64,000 bases of DNA from Duganella rivi (GTDB taxonomy: Bacteria > Pseudomonadota > Gammaproteobacteria > Burkholderiales > Burkholderiaceae_D). Where the stretch lies: positions 124,001 to 188,000 of the forward strand of contig NZ_WWCK01000001.1 in the NCBI RefSeq assembly GCF_009857435.1, given 5' to 3'. Below the pieces are notes generated by a model, which did no database searches, was not told the origin of the DNA, and saw only the letters and a list, made by a program, of their open reading frames with translations. The position numbers were made by a program, and so were the translations under genes. Position 1 is the stretch's first letter. Every line of letters begins with the position of its first letter. Shown here one piece after another: positions 28,397-37,578 of this stretch.

Positions 28397-29269
28397 TTAA
28401 GGGCGGCGCTTGCGAGCTGAGTCCAGTTTTTCACACAGCACGGCGATGCCGTCGGCAATGCGCGGCGTGGCGCGCACCAGTCGTTCGCTATCGAGCATGA
28501 ACAGGTTGTCGCGCTGAACCGCCAGCATGCCCTTGTACGGCTTCCAGATATTGATGCCGGACTGGCTGTCATGCCGCTCGCTGCCGATGATGGCTTCTGG
28601 ATTTTCCTGCAACACCGCTTCGGTGCTGACCGACGGCGCGGTCACTTTCAAGCCGGCGAACACGTTGCGGCCGCCGCACACGCGCATGGCGTCGCTGGCG
28701 ATATGCTCGCCGTTCAGCGTGAACAGCGGCTTTTCCCAGATTTGGTAGAACACCTTGACCGGCGGGCGCTGAGCGTAAGTGGCGGTCAGCCTGGCAATTT
28801 TCTGGCGGTAGTCGCGCGCGGCTGCTTGGGCAGCGGCGTCGGTGCCGAGCAGTTGGCCGAGGCGGGTCAGGCTAGTCGCCACCTCCTCCAGCTTTTTAGG
28901 CTCGCTGTAGAAAATCGGGATGCCAAGACTTTTCAGCTGCGCCAGTTGGCGCTCGGTGTTCCCGGTTTGCCAGACCACCAGCAAATCCGGGCGCAGCGCC
29001 AGCACGCGCTCCATGTCGATCTGGGCGTCGCTGCCGATCAGCGGCAGGCGCTTGGCCGCTTCCGGGTAGTCGCTGAAGTTCATGGCGCCGACCACGCGCT
29101 CGCCGCCGCCTGCCGCGAACAGCAGTTCGGTGATGTGCGGCGCGGTCGAGATCACGCGCTGCGCAGGCTTGGCCAGCGTGACGCGGTTGCCGGCGTCGTC
29201 CTGCACGGTGATGGCGGCGTGGGCGGAGCCAGCCAGCGCCAACATGGTCAAGATCGCAGCGCGCATCAT
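28397..29269 (-). CDS. btuF: Cobalamin ABC transporter substrate-binding protein
   Basis: A 290-residue periplasmic protein with signal peptide MMRAAILTMLALAGSAHA and the helical-backbone fold of the BtuF/FecB group (RVISTAPHITELLFAAGGGE, LALRPDLLVVWQTGN, ALRP repeats). ATG 29269 shares one base with the btuB stop (TGATG), giving translational coupling. With BtuB and the upstream B12 riboswitch this identifies vitamin B12 as the ligand. No btuCD genes for the inner-membrane permease are in the window. Confidence 0.9.
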   Translation of the reverse strand: MMRAAILTMLALAGSAHAAITVQDDAGNRVTLAKPAQRVISTAPHITELLFAAGGGERVVGAMNFSDYPEAAKRLPLIGSDAQIDMERVLALRPDLLVVWQTGNTERQLAQLKSLGIPIFYSEPKKLEEVATSLTRLGQLLGTDAAAQAAARDYRQKIARLTATYAQRPPVKVFYQIWEKPLFTLNGEHIASDAMRVCGGRNVFAGLKVTAPSVSTEAVLQENPEAIIGSERHDSQSGINIWKPYKGMLAVQRDNLFMLDSERLVRATPRIADGIAVLCEKLDSARKRRP

Positions 29270-31275
29270 CAGAACTCGTATCGCGCCGAGAGTTTCAACT
29301 GGCGGCCGTCCGACGGGTAGATGCCACCCTTGCAGGAGAAGGCTTGCGAGTAGTAATGCTTGTCCGCGAGGTTCTGGCCCGAGATCGCCCATTCCCACTG
29401 GCCGAATTTGCGCGCGTAGCGTGCGTCCAGCGTGGCGTAAGACGGCATCTCGCCCGCGCAGCTATTGCTGAAGTCCGAGCCATAGCGCTGCTTGTCGGCC
29501 CACTGCACGCCGACATCGGCGCTTTGGCCGTCGGCCGGAGTCCAGCTCAACCGCGCGGTCAGCACGTTCTTCGGCACCAGCACCATCTCCTTGCCATCGT
29601 TGACGCCCTCGGTGAACTTGGCTTGTACGTGCTGATAGTGTGCACTGACAGTCCACGCGGCGGCGATGCGCTGTTCAGCATCCAGCTCAAAACCTTGGCG
29701 GCGGGTCGGGTCCAGATTGGTGTTGGCGCCATAACCGAAGTTCAGCGTTGGATCGTAGAAGATTTCGTTGACCAGATTGTGGCGGAACACGCGCGCAGTG
29801 ATCTTTTGCGCGGCGTTGGCGTAGCTCAGGCCCAGTTCCGCGTCGTGCGATTGCTGCGCCGCCAGCGGCTTGTTGAAGACTGGCGTGTAGGCGTTTTCGT
29901 CGGAGTTCGCCACGCGGTAGCTCTGGCCTACCTTGCCGAATACAGTCAGCGCGGCGACCGGCATGTAGCTGGCTTGCAGCTCCCATGCGTTCAAGCCCTG
30001 CACCACGTTGTAGGCGGCGCCGGCCAGCGGGTCGGTGAAGTCCTTGTCGAAGATTTCGCGGCGCACGCCGGCCGAGACGCGGCCTTCATGGGCGGCGTCG
30101 AAGCGCAGTTCGTCGCGCAGGTACAGCGCTTTCGATTTTTGATGGGCGTCGGCAGCGGAGAAGCTGGAGGTCGTGGTGCGCTCCCACTTGATGAAGTCCA
30201 CACCAGCTACCAGCTCGTTGACCATGCCGTTGATCGCGCCCAGCTTGCGCACGCGCGGCGAGAATTGCCACTGCTTGCTGTCGTAGCTTGAGGCCGATGG
30301 AACACCGCCGTAGAAGTATGTCGCGTCCACCGTCTTCTTGCGGTACGACAGATCGGCGGCGACATCGTGGCCAAACAAGCGGTATTGACCGGACACGATC
30401 AGGCGGTCACTATCGAGCGAGCCGTTGTCGTTCGGCGTGGTGGTCTTGCGCGGATTGGCGTTGAACTGCGCTTCGCTGAGCGAACCGGCAAAGCGCGAAT
30501 CCTGGCGCGCACCTTCGTAGCGGAAGCCGATGCGGTCAAATTGATTGGCGAACCACTGCGCGCCGCCGCTGAATTGGGTTTGTTTGAAGTCGTTGTTATC
30601 GCGGTAGTTGTCGCTGCGCTGGGTGCCGAGCGTGGCGTCGGCGGCAAAGTTGTCCCATGCCTGCGCGCCCGACACGCGCACTTCACCGGCGTGGAACTGG
30701 CCGCCTTCGACGAACACGCTGCCACGGCTACTGTTGGCCGTTGGACGCTTGGTGACGATGTTAATCACACCGCCGGTCGCGCCGTCGCCGTACAACACGC
30801 TGGCGCCGCCGCGCGTGATTTCAATGCGTTCCACGGTGTCGATCGGGATGGTCGACAGGATGGCGTTGCTCAATTCATTCTCCGACAAGCGCACGCCATC
30901 CAGCACGATCACCAGATTCTGGCTGCTGTTGGTGCCGAAGCCGCGCAGATCAAGGCCGAAGTCCGGGCTGCCGTCCAGCGACTGGCGGCCGTACACACCG
31001 CCGATTTTGCGGATGGCGGCATTGACGTCGTTGGCGCCGGCGCGGCGAATCTCGTCCGCGCTGATGATGGTGGCGCCGATAGGCGCCAGCGCCGGATCAG
31101 CGTCAAAGCGCGAACCGGTCACAGTGACGCTGGCAAGCGCCGCGCCGCCCTGCGTGGCGCCATCTTCGGCCAGTACAACGGTGGGAGCGGTAAAGCACAG
31201 GGAAACGGCGGCAGCCAGCAAGCGCGGGCGGAAGGCGGAGGAAATCATTATTGTGGTCATTTTCGAAAGAGACAT
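29269..31275 (-). CDS. btuB: TonB-dependent vitamin B12 receptor
   Basis: About 668 residues. Signal peptide (FRPRLLAAAVSLCFTAPTVV then LAEDG), a TonB-box region ASVTVTGSR, a plug domain (GGVYGRQSLDGSPDFGLDLRG, VERIEITRGGASVLYGDGATGGVINIVTKR) and a beta-barrel ending in RYEF. It imports cobalamins across the outer membrane using TonB-ExbBD energy. ATG 31275 has GGGGA nine bases upstream; ATGs at 31260 and 31248 are alternatives. Controlled by the cobalamin riboswitch upstream. Confidence 0.92.
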   Translation of the reverse strand: MSLSKMTTIMISSAFRPRLLAAAVSLCFTAPTVVLAEDGATQGGAALASVTVTGSRFDADPALAPIGATIISADEIRRAGANDVNAAIRKIGGVYGRQSLDGSPDFGLDLRGFGTNSSQNLVIVLDGVRLSENELSNAILSTIPIDTVERIEITRGGASVLYGDGATGGVINIVTKRPTANSSRGSVFVEGGQFHAGEVRVSGAQAWDNFAADATLGTQRSDNYRDNNDFKQTQFSGGAQWFANQFDRIGFRYEGARQDSRFAGSLSEAQFNANPRKTTTPNDNGSLDSDRLIVSGQYRLFGHDVAADLSYRKKTVDATYFYGGVPSASSYDSKQWQFSPRVRKLGAINGMVNELVAGVDFIKWERTTTSSFSAADAHQKSKALYLRDELRFDAAHEGRVSAGVRREIFDKDFTDPLAGAAYNVVQGLNAWELQASYMPVAALTVFGKVGQSYRVANSDENAYTPVFNKPLAAQQSHDAELGLSYANAAQKITARVFRHNLVNEIFYDPTLNFGYGANTNLDPTRRQGFELDAEQRIAAAWTVSAHYQHVQAKFTEGVNDGKEMVLVPKNVLTARLSWTPADGQSADVGVQWADKQRYGSDFSNSCAGEMPSYATLDARYARKFGQWEWAISGQNLADKHYYSQAFSCKGGIYPSDGRQLKLSARYEF

Positions 31276-31319
31276 CCGCCGGCGTCCCCGCAGGCTGGAA
31301 GCGTACGGAAGCTGCATCG

Positions 31320-31410
31320 CAGCTTCCCCCTCGTCTGGCCGGTATCCGGGCTGGTTACGGTTGCGGGGGCAGCACACTGGGGTTACGTGTTTCCCTGTCG
31401 CCAGACGGGC
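31320..31410 (-). ncRNA. Cobalamin (AdoCbl) riboswitch
   Basis: On the minus strand the leader carries GACAGGGAA, then GTAACCCCAGTG, then the conserved core CTGCCCCCGCAACCGTAA, and a closing stem GTCTGGC...GCCAGAC. This is the standard B12 riboswitch pattern and sits directly before btuB, where B12 binding should shut off expression. Confidence 0.93.
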
Positions 31411-31424
31411 GTATTATACGCCCG
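31406..31424. promoter_or_regulatory. Inverted repeat overlapping the btuB -10 box
   Basis: CGGGCGTA, TTA, TACGCCCG is a perfect inverted repeat. On the minus strand it contains TATAAT (31413-31418), a good -10 element for the riboswitch transcript; the -35 is weak. It could be an operator over the promoter. Confidence 0.5.
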
Positions 31425-31520
31425 ACAAGATCATTCAGCTTTTAGATATGATCTATCCATATTTACAGCATTGATTGCGTAGTTTGAGGTGTTTATAGTG
31501 AAGTCTGAAAGGAATTCACC

Positions 31521-32327
31521 ATGAAGCTACCTACCTATTTTCTGTCCCACGGCGGCGGTCCATGGCCGTTCATGATGGACCAAGTCGGCCACCTGTACGC
31601 CAAGCTGGACGCGTCGCTGCGCGATATTCCGCGCCAAATCGGCGTCACGCCCAAGGCTGTGCTGGTGATTACGGCGCACTGGGAGGGCCGCGAATTCATG
31701 CTGTCGTCGTCGGCCAAGCCGCCGATGATTTACGACTACGGCGGCTTCCCGCCGCACACCTACCAAGTGCAATACTCGGCGCCCGGCTCGCCGGAGTTGG
31801 CGGCGCAGGTGCAGGCCTTGCTGCAGGCCGGCGGCCACGCGGCGGTGCTGGATGCGGAGCGCGGTTTCGATCATGGTACTTTCAGCGCCATGTATCCGGT
31901 GTACCCGCAGGCCGATGTGCCGATCGTGCAGCTGTCGCTGAAGTATGGACTGGATCCAGAGACGCACTTGGCGGTGGGCCGTTTGCTGGCGCCCTTGCGC
32001 GAACAGGGCGTGCTGATTATCGGCAGCGGCCTTAGCTACCACAACCTGCGCGCGTTCAATGCGAATGGCGCAGCGGCGTCGCACGCGTTTGACGGCTGGC
32101 TGCAACAGGCGATGGCGCTGCCGCCGCAGGAACGCAGCGCGGCGCTGGTGGAGTGGGAACAAGCGCCGGCGGCGCGCATGGCGCATCCGCGCGAGGAGCA
32201 CTTGCTGCCGTTGATGGTGGTGGTGGGCGCTGCGGAGAATGAACCCGCAACCATGCCCTACCACGAAGATGCTTTTATGGGTGCTCTCGCCGTCAGTAGT
32301 TACCGCTTCGGACAGGCCGCGGCTTAA
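31521..32327 (+). CDS. ygiD: Extradiol dioxygenase of the LigB/DODA family (YgiD-like)
   Basis: A 268-residue class III extradiol ring-cleavage dioxygenase, 4,5-DOPA dioxygenase type. Metal His residues are in LSHGGGP (His10), ITAHWEG and the late GSGLSYHN; GFDHGTFS and PVYPQADVPIVQLS are family blocks. E. coli YgiD is of similar length. It probably opens catechol-like rings; the physiological substrate is unknown. AAAGGA precedes the ATG. Convergent with ylqF, with a strong hairpin between them. Confidence 0.9.
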   Translation: MKLPTYFLSHGGGPWPFMMDQVGHLYAKLDASLRDIPRQIGVTPKAVLVITAHWEGREFMLSSSAKPPMIYDYGGFPPHTYQVQYSAPGSPELAAQVQALLQAGGHAAVLDAERGFDHGTFSAMYPVYPQADVPIVQLSLKYGLDPETHLAVGRLLAPLREQGVLIIGSGLSYHNLRAFNANGAAASHAFDGWLQQAMALPPQERSAALVEWEQAPAARMAHPREEHLLPLMVVVGAAENEPATMPYHEDAFMGALAVSSYRFGQAAA

Positions 32328-32338
32328 AGCTTGACGCT

Positions 32339-32375
32339 GCACCCCGCCCCCTGCTCTGCATTGGGGGTGGGGTGC
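32339..32375. terminator. Strong hairpin between convergent ygiD and ylqF
   Basis: GCACCCCGCCCC and GGGGTGGGGTGC pair almost perfectly across about 13 bases. There is no T-run on either strand, but position and strength suggest a shared transcription end. Confidence 0.55.
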
Positions 32376-32385
32376 TAACAGCGTT

Positions 32386-33336
32386 CTATGTACCGCGCTT
32401 GCCGTTGGCGGCGGCGCGGGCTTTTTCGGCGGCGATGGCGGCTTTTTCGGCTGCCTTCACTGCCATCTCTTCGGCGTGCTGCGCCAGACGCACGCCACGC
32501 GTCTCCGGCGTCTCCAGCGAGATGCGGCCTAACACGCCGCTGCGGTAATCGCCGAGGAAGGTATGTGCCGCTTTCTCGTAATCGAGATCGCCGCCCTTCT
32601 GGCGGAAGCCGCGCTTCATGCCCACGCCTTCCACTACGCCAATCGCATCAAATGTCTCAATCTCTTTAAAACCGTAGCGCGCCACCAGCAACTCCGGGTA
32701 GTGCACCAGCAGCTCGCCGGCCAGGAACTCGGCCACTTCCTCTTCGATCAGCGCGTTCGAGCCAATCGCGTGGCTGGCCGCCAGCATCAGGCCATCGCTC
32801 GGCAGCGCGATCTTCGGCCACAACATGCCCGGCGTATCGACCAGGATGGTGTTCTTGTCGAGATAAAGCTTTTGCTGCTGCTTGGTCACGGCCGGCTCGT
32901 CGCCCACTTTGGCCACGCGCTTTTTCAGCAAGGCGTTCATCAGCGTCGATTTGCCGACGTTGGGTATCCCCATGATCATGATGCGCAGCGGCTTGGTCGG
33001 CACGCCGCGGTGCGGCGCCAGTTGCTTGGCCAGATCAGGAATGCGCGCCACGTCGGCTGGCTTCTTGGTGGTCATGGCGTAGGCGGTCACGCCTTCCTGC
33101 GCGTTGTAGTAGGCAGTCCAGGCGGCGGTGGCGGCCGGATCGGCCAGGTCGATCTTGTTCAAAATTTTCAGGCACGGACGCTGGCGGAACTTGCGCAGCT
33201 CCTCCACCATCGGGTTGGTGCTGGCCTCGGGCAGGCGCGCGTCGACCACCTCGATCACCAGATCGGTGTTCTCCATCTGTTCCGCCGCCTTCTTCTTGGC
33301 GGCGTTCATATGCCCTGGGTACCATTGTATCGACAT
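32386..33336 (-). CDS. ylqF: Ribosome biogenesis GTPase YlqF (RbgA-like)
   Basis: A 316-residue circularly permuted GTPase that acts in large-subunit assembly. The order of motifs is G4 (NKID) first, then G1 GIPNVGKST, then G3 DTPGMLWPK. The opening MSIQWYPGHMNAAKKKA is the family signature. The C-terminus is extended by an Ala/Lys/Glu-rich helix (AEKAAIAAEKARAAANGK) that is probably an RNA-contacting or low-complexity tail. Divergent from the OPT transporter gene. Confidence 0.93.
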   Translation of the reverse strand: MSIQWYPGHMNAAKKKAAEQMENTDLVIEVVDARLPEASTNPMVEELRKFRQRPCLKILNKIDLADPAATAAWTAYYNAQEGVTAYAMTTKKPADVARIPDLAKQLAPHRGVPTKPLRIMIMGIPNVGKSTLMNALLKKRVAKVGDEPAVTKQQQKLYLDKNTILVDTPGMLWPKIALPSDGLMLAASHAIGSNALIEEEVAEFLAGELLVHYPELLVARYGFKEIETFDAIGVVEGVGMKRGFRQKGGDLDYEKAAHTFLGDYRSGVLGRISLETPETRGVRLAQHAEEMAVKAAEKAAIAAEKARAAANGKRGT

Positions 33337-33458
33337 GCTCTGACCTTCAAAATCGTTCTAACAATCCGCTATTTTACCTGCTGGACGGCGCGGGATTCGT
33401 TTATGATGAGGCGCGTTATCCCTTTTATTACACAAACAATAACTACGGAGTGCTGAAG

Positions 33459-35447
33459 ATGAGCATAGCTGCACCGTCCAACCCGAAAGAAATCACGCTA
33501 CGCGGGATTATTTTGGGGATTCTGATTACGCTGGTATTTACCGCCGCCCAGGTCTATCTGGGACTGAAAGTCGGCCTGACCTTCGCCACCTCGATCCCGG
33601 CCGCGGTGATTTCGATGGCGCTGCTCAGCGCTTTCAAGGATGCCACCATCCAGGAAAACAATATCGTCCAGACCATCGCCTCCGCAGCGGGCACCTTGGC
33701 CTCGGTGATTTTCGTGCTGCCAGGCCTGCTGATGATCGGCTGGTGGGCGCACGTGCCGTTCTGGCCGACCTTCGGCGCTTGCGCCGTCGGCGGCGTGCTC
33801 GGTGTGATGTACACGGTGCCGCTGCGCCGCGCGCTGGTGTCGCAGTCCGACCTGCCCTATCCTGAAGGCGTGGCCGCCGCCGAAGTGCTGAAAGTCGGCA
33901 TGGCCTCGCGCGAAGGCGCGGCCGAAGGTAAAGCCGGTCTGCGCGCGGTGGTATGGGGCAGCCTGACCTCGGCGCTGTTTGCAGCCGGCGGCGCGGCCAA
34001 GCTGATGGCCGCTGAAGTGGCGATCTTCTTCCGCACCGGCGCTGGCGCCACCGGCATCGGCGCATCGAGCTCGCTGGCGCTGATCGGCGCTGGTCACCTG
34101 ATGGGCATCACGGTCGGTATCGCCATGCTGGCCGGCTTGATCATCGCGTGGGGCATCCTGGTGCCGCTGATGAGCAATCTGACCCCGCTGGCGGCTGGCG
34201 TAGAAGTCGCCGACCACGCGCTGGGCATTTGGAAAACGCAAGTGCGCATGATGGGCGCAGGCGTGATCGGCATTGCCGCCATCATCACGCTGGCCGGTCT
34301 GGCCAAGCCGATTCTGGGCGGTTTGAAATCGGCCATGGAAACTGCGCGCAAAGCCAAGCTGGAAGGCGCGTCGCTGGATCGCACCGAACTCGATATCCCG
34401 ATCTTCATCGTCGGCCTGGTCACGCTGCTGTCGATGGTGCCTGCGGGCTGGCTGCTGGCCAGCTTCCTGCAAGGCGGCCCGCTGGCGTCGCTGTCGGTAC
34501 CGCTGGTGGCGGTCGGCGTGGGCTACGTGCTGGTGGCCGGTATCTTTGCCGCTGCGGTGTGCGGCTACATGGCGGGCCTGATTGGTTCGTCGAACTCGCC
34601 GGTATCCGGCATCGCCATCCTGACCATTCTTGGCGCGGCGCTCAGCGTCGGCATGGTCGGCCGCAGCGTGATGGGCCCGGAAGTGGCGCAGGCGCTGATC
34701 GCTTACGCGCTGTTCGTCACCACCGTGGTGCTGGCGGTGGCCGTGATCGGCAACGACAACCTGCAGGATTTGAAGACCGGCCAATTGGTCAACGCCACTC
34801 CGTGGAAGCAGCAGGTTGGCTTGCTGATCGGCGTTGCCGCCGGTTCCTGCGTAGTGCCGCCGGTGCTGGAGCTGCTCAATCACGCCAACGGTTTCGTCGG
34901 CGCGCCGAATCTCGATTCGATCTCCGACCAGCCGCTGGCCGCGCCGCAAGCGCTGCTGATTTCCACCCTGGCCAAGGGCGTCATCGGCGGCAATCTGCAA
35001 TGGGATTTGCTGGGCTATGGCGTGCTGATCGGCCTCGGTCTGGTGCTGATTAACTTCGCGCTGAAAAAATCCAGCAACAATCAATACAGCTTGCCGCCAT
35101 TGGGCGTGGGCCTGGCGATTTATCTGCCGAGCGCCGTGATCACTCCTGTCGTCATCGGCGCGATTACCGGCTACCTGTTCGACCGCGCGGTTGAAAAGAA
35201 AGCCGGCGGCGAAGCGGCCAAGCGTATCGGCGTGCTGGTGATGTCGGGCTTCATCGTCGGCGAGAGTTTGTTCAACGTGGCGCTGGCCGGCTTGATCGTG
35301 CTGTCGGGCCAAGGCGAGCCGCTGGCGGTAGCCACCGGCATGGGCGAAGGCACCAGCATGACGGTCGCGCTGATCGTCGGCACCGCCATCGTGTGGGGCT
35401 TGTACCGCTGGTCGGCCAAGAGCGGCCAGGCTGTCCATCGTAGTTGA
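33459..35447 (+). CDS. OPT-family oligopeptide transporter
   Basis: A 662-residue inner-membrane transporter with about 15 hydrophobic segments. Opening SNPKEITLRGIILGILITLV and blocks such as SDLPYPEGVAAAEVLKVG, GLIGSSNSPVSGIAILT and PSAVITPVVIGAI match the bacterial OPT family that moves small peptides or metal chelates. ATG 33459 has CGGAG eight bases upstream. It lies just before an S9 peptidase gene, consistent with peptide use, though they may not be cotranscribed. Confidence 0.92.
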   Translation: MSIAAPSNPKEITLRGIILGILITLVFTAAQVYLGLKVGLTFATSIPAAVISMALLSAFKDATIQENNIVQTIASAAGTLASVIFVLPGLLMIGWWAHVPFWPTFGACAVGGVLGVMYTVPLRRALVSQSDLPYPEGVAAAEVLKVGMASREGAAEGKAGLRAVVWGSLTSALFAAGGAAKLMAAEVAIFFRTGAGATGIGASSSLALIGAGHLMGITVGIAMLAGLIIAWGILVPLMSNLTPLAAGVEVADHALGIWKTQVRMMGAGVIGIAAIITLAGLAKPILGGLKSAMETARKAKLEGASLDRTELDIPIFIVGLVTLLSMVPAGWLLASFLQGGPLASLSVPLVAVGVGYVLVAGIFAAAVCGYMAGLIGSSNSPVSGIAILTILGAALSVGMVGRSVMGPEVAQALIAYALFVTTVVLAVAVIGNDNLQDLKTGQLVNATPWKQQVGLLIGVAAGSCVVPPVLELLNHANGFVGAPNLDSISDQPLAAPQALLISTLAKGVIGGNLQWDLLGYGVLIGLGLVLINFALKKSSNNQYSLPPLGVGLAIYLPSAVITPVVIGAITGYLFDRAVEKKAGGEAAKRIGVLVMSGFIVGESLFNVALAGLIVLSGQGEPLAVATGMGEGTSMTVALIVGTAIVWGLYRWSAKSGQAVHRS

Positions 35448-35464
35448 TAGACAAATAAGCCCTC

Positions 35465-35501
35465 GGCCTCTATGATTGCCAAATTCGCAATCATAGAGGC
35501 C
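35465..35501 (+). promoter_or_regulatory. Hairpin sequestering the ribosome-binding site of the S9 peptidase gene
   Basis: GGCCTCTATGATTGC (35465-35479) and its exact inverse (35487-35501) pair across a 7-base loop. The 3' arm contains AGAGG, the only ribosome-binding site for the ATG at 35504, which starts 3 bases after the stem. As RNA this 15-bp stem would block translation unless opened. Confidence 0.75.
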
Positions 35502-35503
35502 AC

Positions 35504-37486
35504 ATGAAAAAAAACCTGCTCCCCCTCCTGTTCGCGCTGCTGGCCCACGGCGCACACGCTGCGGCACCTCGCGCCGCCGATTTCTTCCAAACTCCGCAAG
35601 TCAGCCATGTCAGCTTGTCGCCCAAGGGCGGCTATGTCGCTGCGGTGACGGCGCTGCCGGACAGCCAAACCGCACTGGCGGTGCGCGATACGCGCGATCT
35701 GTCCAAATTCAAAGTCATCATCAAGACCTCCGAGAATGAGGTCATCACGGCGGTTCACTGGATCAATGAAAACCGCATCGGCTTCACCATCAAGAACCTG
35801 CGCATTGAGTTCGAAGGCAACCTCGATGAAATGGCGGCCGACCGCGATGGCAGCAACCTCACGCACCTCATCAGCGGCAACTGGGAGCATAACCGCGAGG
35901 CCACCGGCAGCATGATCAAGGCGCGCCTGCTGACCGCCGACTATTTCTTCTACGATGTCACGCACGACGGCTCGGACGATATCATCGTCGAGAAGTACGT
36001 GTGGAACCAGATCGATCCGCAGCCCGACCATTCGCGCCTGTACCGGCTCAATACCCGCACCCGCCTGTTGAGCGATCTGCTGGACGGCACCCAGCCGGAC
36101 GCGGTGCAAGATTGGCTGGTCGACGCCAACAGCGTGCCGCGCATCGCGCAGTCGCGCAAAAAGGGCCGCTGCATCAGCAGCTACCGCGCCGCCAAGGAAA
36201 CCACTTGGCGCGAACTCGATAACGGCACCTGCTTCCAGGACAAGCTGTTCGAGCCGCTGTTCTTCGACGGCGACGATACGCTGTACGTGCGCGCCAGCCA
36301 CCAAGGCTACGGCGCCCTGTTCCGCTATGATCTCAAGGCCATGAAGCTGGCCGCCACGCCGTTCGTGTCGGTGCCGGGCTTTGACTTCAACGGCACGCCG
36401 GAAATCGATAGCGCCAGCCGCCGCCTGCTCGGCATCCATGTGCAAACCGATGCCGGCACCACGGTCTGGCTCAATCCGCAGATGAAGGCCGACCAGGCCA
36501 GGATTGACGCCCTGCTGCCGGCCACCACCAACACCATCCGCTGCGGCGGCGAGTGTCTGGCTTCGCCGGTGCTGCTGGTGGTGGCGTCGTCCGACCGCCA
36601 GCCCGACCATTACATCATCTACGACCGCGCCAGCGGCAAGCTGGCCGGCTTGGGCTCGTCGCATCCCGGCATCGATCCGGCGTTAATGGGCCTGCGCGAC
36701 TTCCACCGCTATAAGGCGCGCGATGGCCGCAGCATTCCGGCCTACGTCACGCTGCCGCCGGGCGACGCGGCCGGCCCGCGCCCGGCCGTGGTGCTGGTGC
36801 ACGGCGGCCCGCACGCGCGCGGCGCTTACTGGGACTGGGATGCCGAGGCGCAGTTCCTGGCGGCGCGCGGCTACGTGGTGATCCAGCCGGAATTCCGCGG
36901 CGGCACCGGCTTCGGCTATGACCACTTCCGAGCAGGCATGAAGCAATGGGGCATGGCGATGCAGGACGACCTGGCCGACGCTGCGCAGTGGGCGATCAAG
37001 CAAGGCTGGGCCGATCCCAAGCGCATCGCCATCATGGGCGCCAGCTACGGCGGCTACGCCACCCTGATGGGACTCATCAAAAACCCGGAACTGTACCGCT
37101 GCGGCGTTGAGTGGGCCGGCGTGACCGATATCGGCCTGCGCTTCACGGCGGTGCAGTCGGACGCCTCGCGCGAGACGCTCAACTATTCGCTGCGCACCTT
37201 GATCGGTGATCCCGACAAGGACGCGGAACTGTTCCGCCGCTACTCGCCGCTGGTGCGCGCGGCTGAGCTGAAACAGCCGCTGTTGATGGCGCATGGTTTC
37301 GAAGACCGCCGCGTGACGATGGAACACGCCACCCGCTTCTACAATGCGGTCAGGCAGCACAATCAAAACGTCGAGTTAATCACCTACCCGAACGAGGCTC
37401 ACGGCTGGCGCCACGAGGAAAACCGCATCGCCTTCTGGCAACGGGTGGAAGCCTTCCTCGACAAGAACCTCAAGCAGGCCAACTAG
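35504..37486 (+). CDS. S9-family (prolyl oligopeptidase-type) peptidase, exported
   Basis: A 660-residue serine peptidase. Signal peptide residues 1-20 (LFALLAHGAHAA), an N-terminal beta-propeller-like domain to about 400, and a C-terminal alpha/beta hydrolase with nucleophile Ser in GASYGGYATLMG, acid Asp in AHGFEDRRVTM and His in PNEAHGWRHEEN. PAVVLVHGGPHARGAYWDWD forms the oxyanion strand. It probably cuts peptides in the periplasm. Translation start lies directly after a hairpin that hides its ribosome-binding site. Confidence 0.9.
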   Translation: MKKNLLPLLFALLAHGAHAAAPRAADFFQTPQVSHVSLSPKGGYVAAVTALPDSQTALAVRDTRDLSKFKVIIKTSENEVITAVHWINENRIGFTIKNLRIEFEGNLDEMAADRDGSNLTHLISGNWEHNREATGSMIKARLLTADYFFYDVTHDGSDDIIVEKYVWNQIDPQPDHSRLYRLNTRTRLLSDLLDGTQPDAVQDWLVDANSVPRIAQSRKKGRCISSYRAAKETTWRELDNGTCFQDKLFEPLFFDGDDTLYVRASHQGYGALFRYDLKAMKLAATPFVSVPGFDFNGTPEIDSASRRLLGIHVQTDAGTTVWLNPQMKADQARIDALLPATTNTIRCGGECLASPVLLVVASSDRQPDHYIIYDRASGKLAGLGSSHPGIDPALMGLRDFHRYKARDGRSIPAYVTLPPGDAAGPRPAVVLVHGGPHARGAYWDWDAEAQFLAARGYVVIQPEFRGGTGFGYDHFRAGMKQWGMAMQDDLADAAQWAIKQGWADPKRIAIMGASYGGYATLMGLIKNPELYRCGVEWAGVTDIGLRFTAVQSDASRETLNYSLRTLIGDPDKDAELFRRYSPLVRAAELKQPLLMAHGFEDRRVTMEHATRFYNAVRQHNQNVELITYPNEAHGWRHEENRIAFWQRVEAFLDKNLKQAN

Positions 37487-37505
37487 GCGCACTCCTACTT
37501 GCGCG

Positions 37506-37536
37506 TGGCCGGTGCACCGACAGCGCCCACCGGCCA
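37506..37536 (+). terminator. Hairpin after the S9 peptidase gene
   Basis: TGGCCGGTG and CACCGGCCA pair across 13 bases, 20 bp after the stop. No T-run, so it may be a processing or weak termination element. Confidence 0.4.
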
Positions 37537-37578
37537 TGCGCGGCATGATGGGGACTCACTAGCTCAGGGAGGCCTGTC

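Noticed and set aside
31406-31424. Inverted repeat upstream of btuB as a terminator
   Set aside because: No T-run on either strand and it contains the likely -10 box, so it is reported as a possible operator instead.
33498-35567. 689-residue open frame antisense to the OPT transporter gene
   Set aside because: Its composition is the mirror of a GC-rich gene (very high His, Arg, Gln), it has no ribosome-binding site, and the sense strand encodes a recognisable transporter. The same applies to the long frames opposite hppA (4734-6665) and hisC-pheA-serC (60808-63402).
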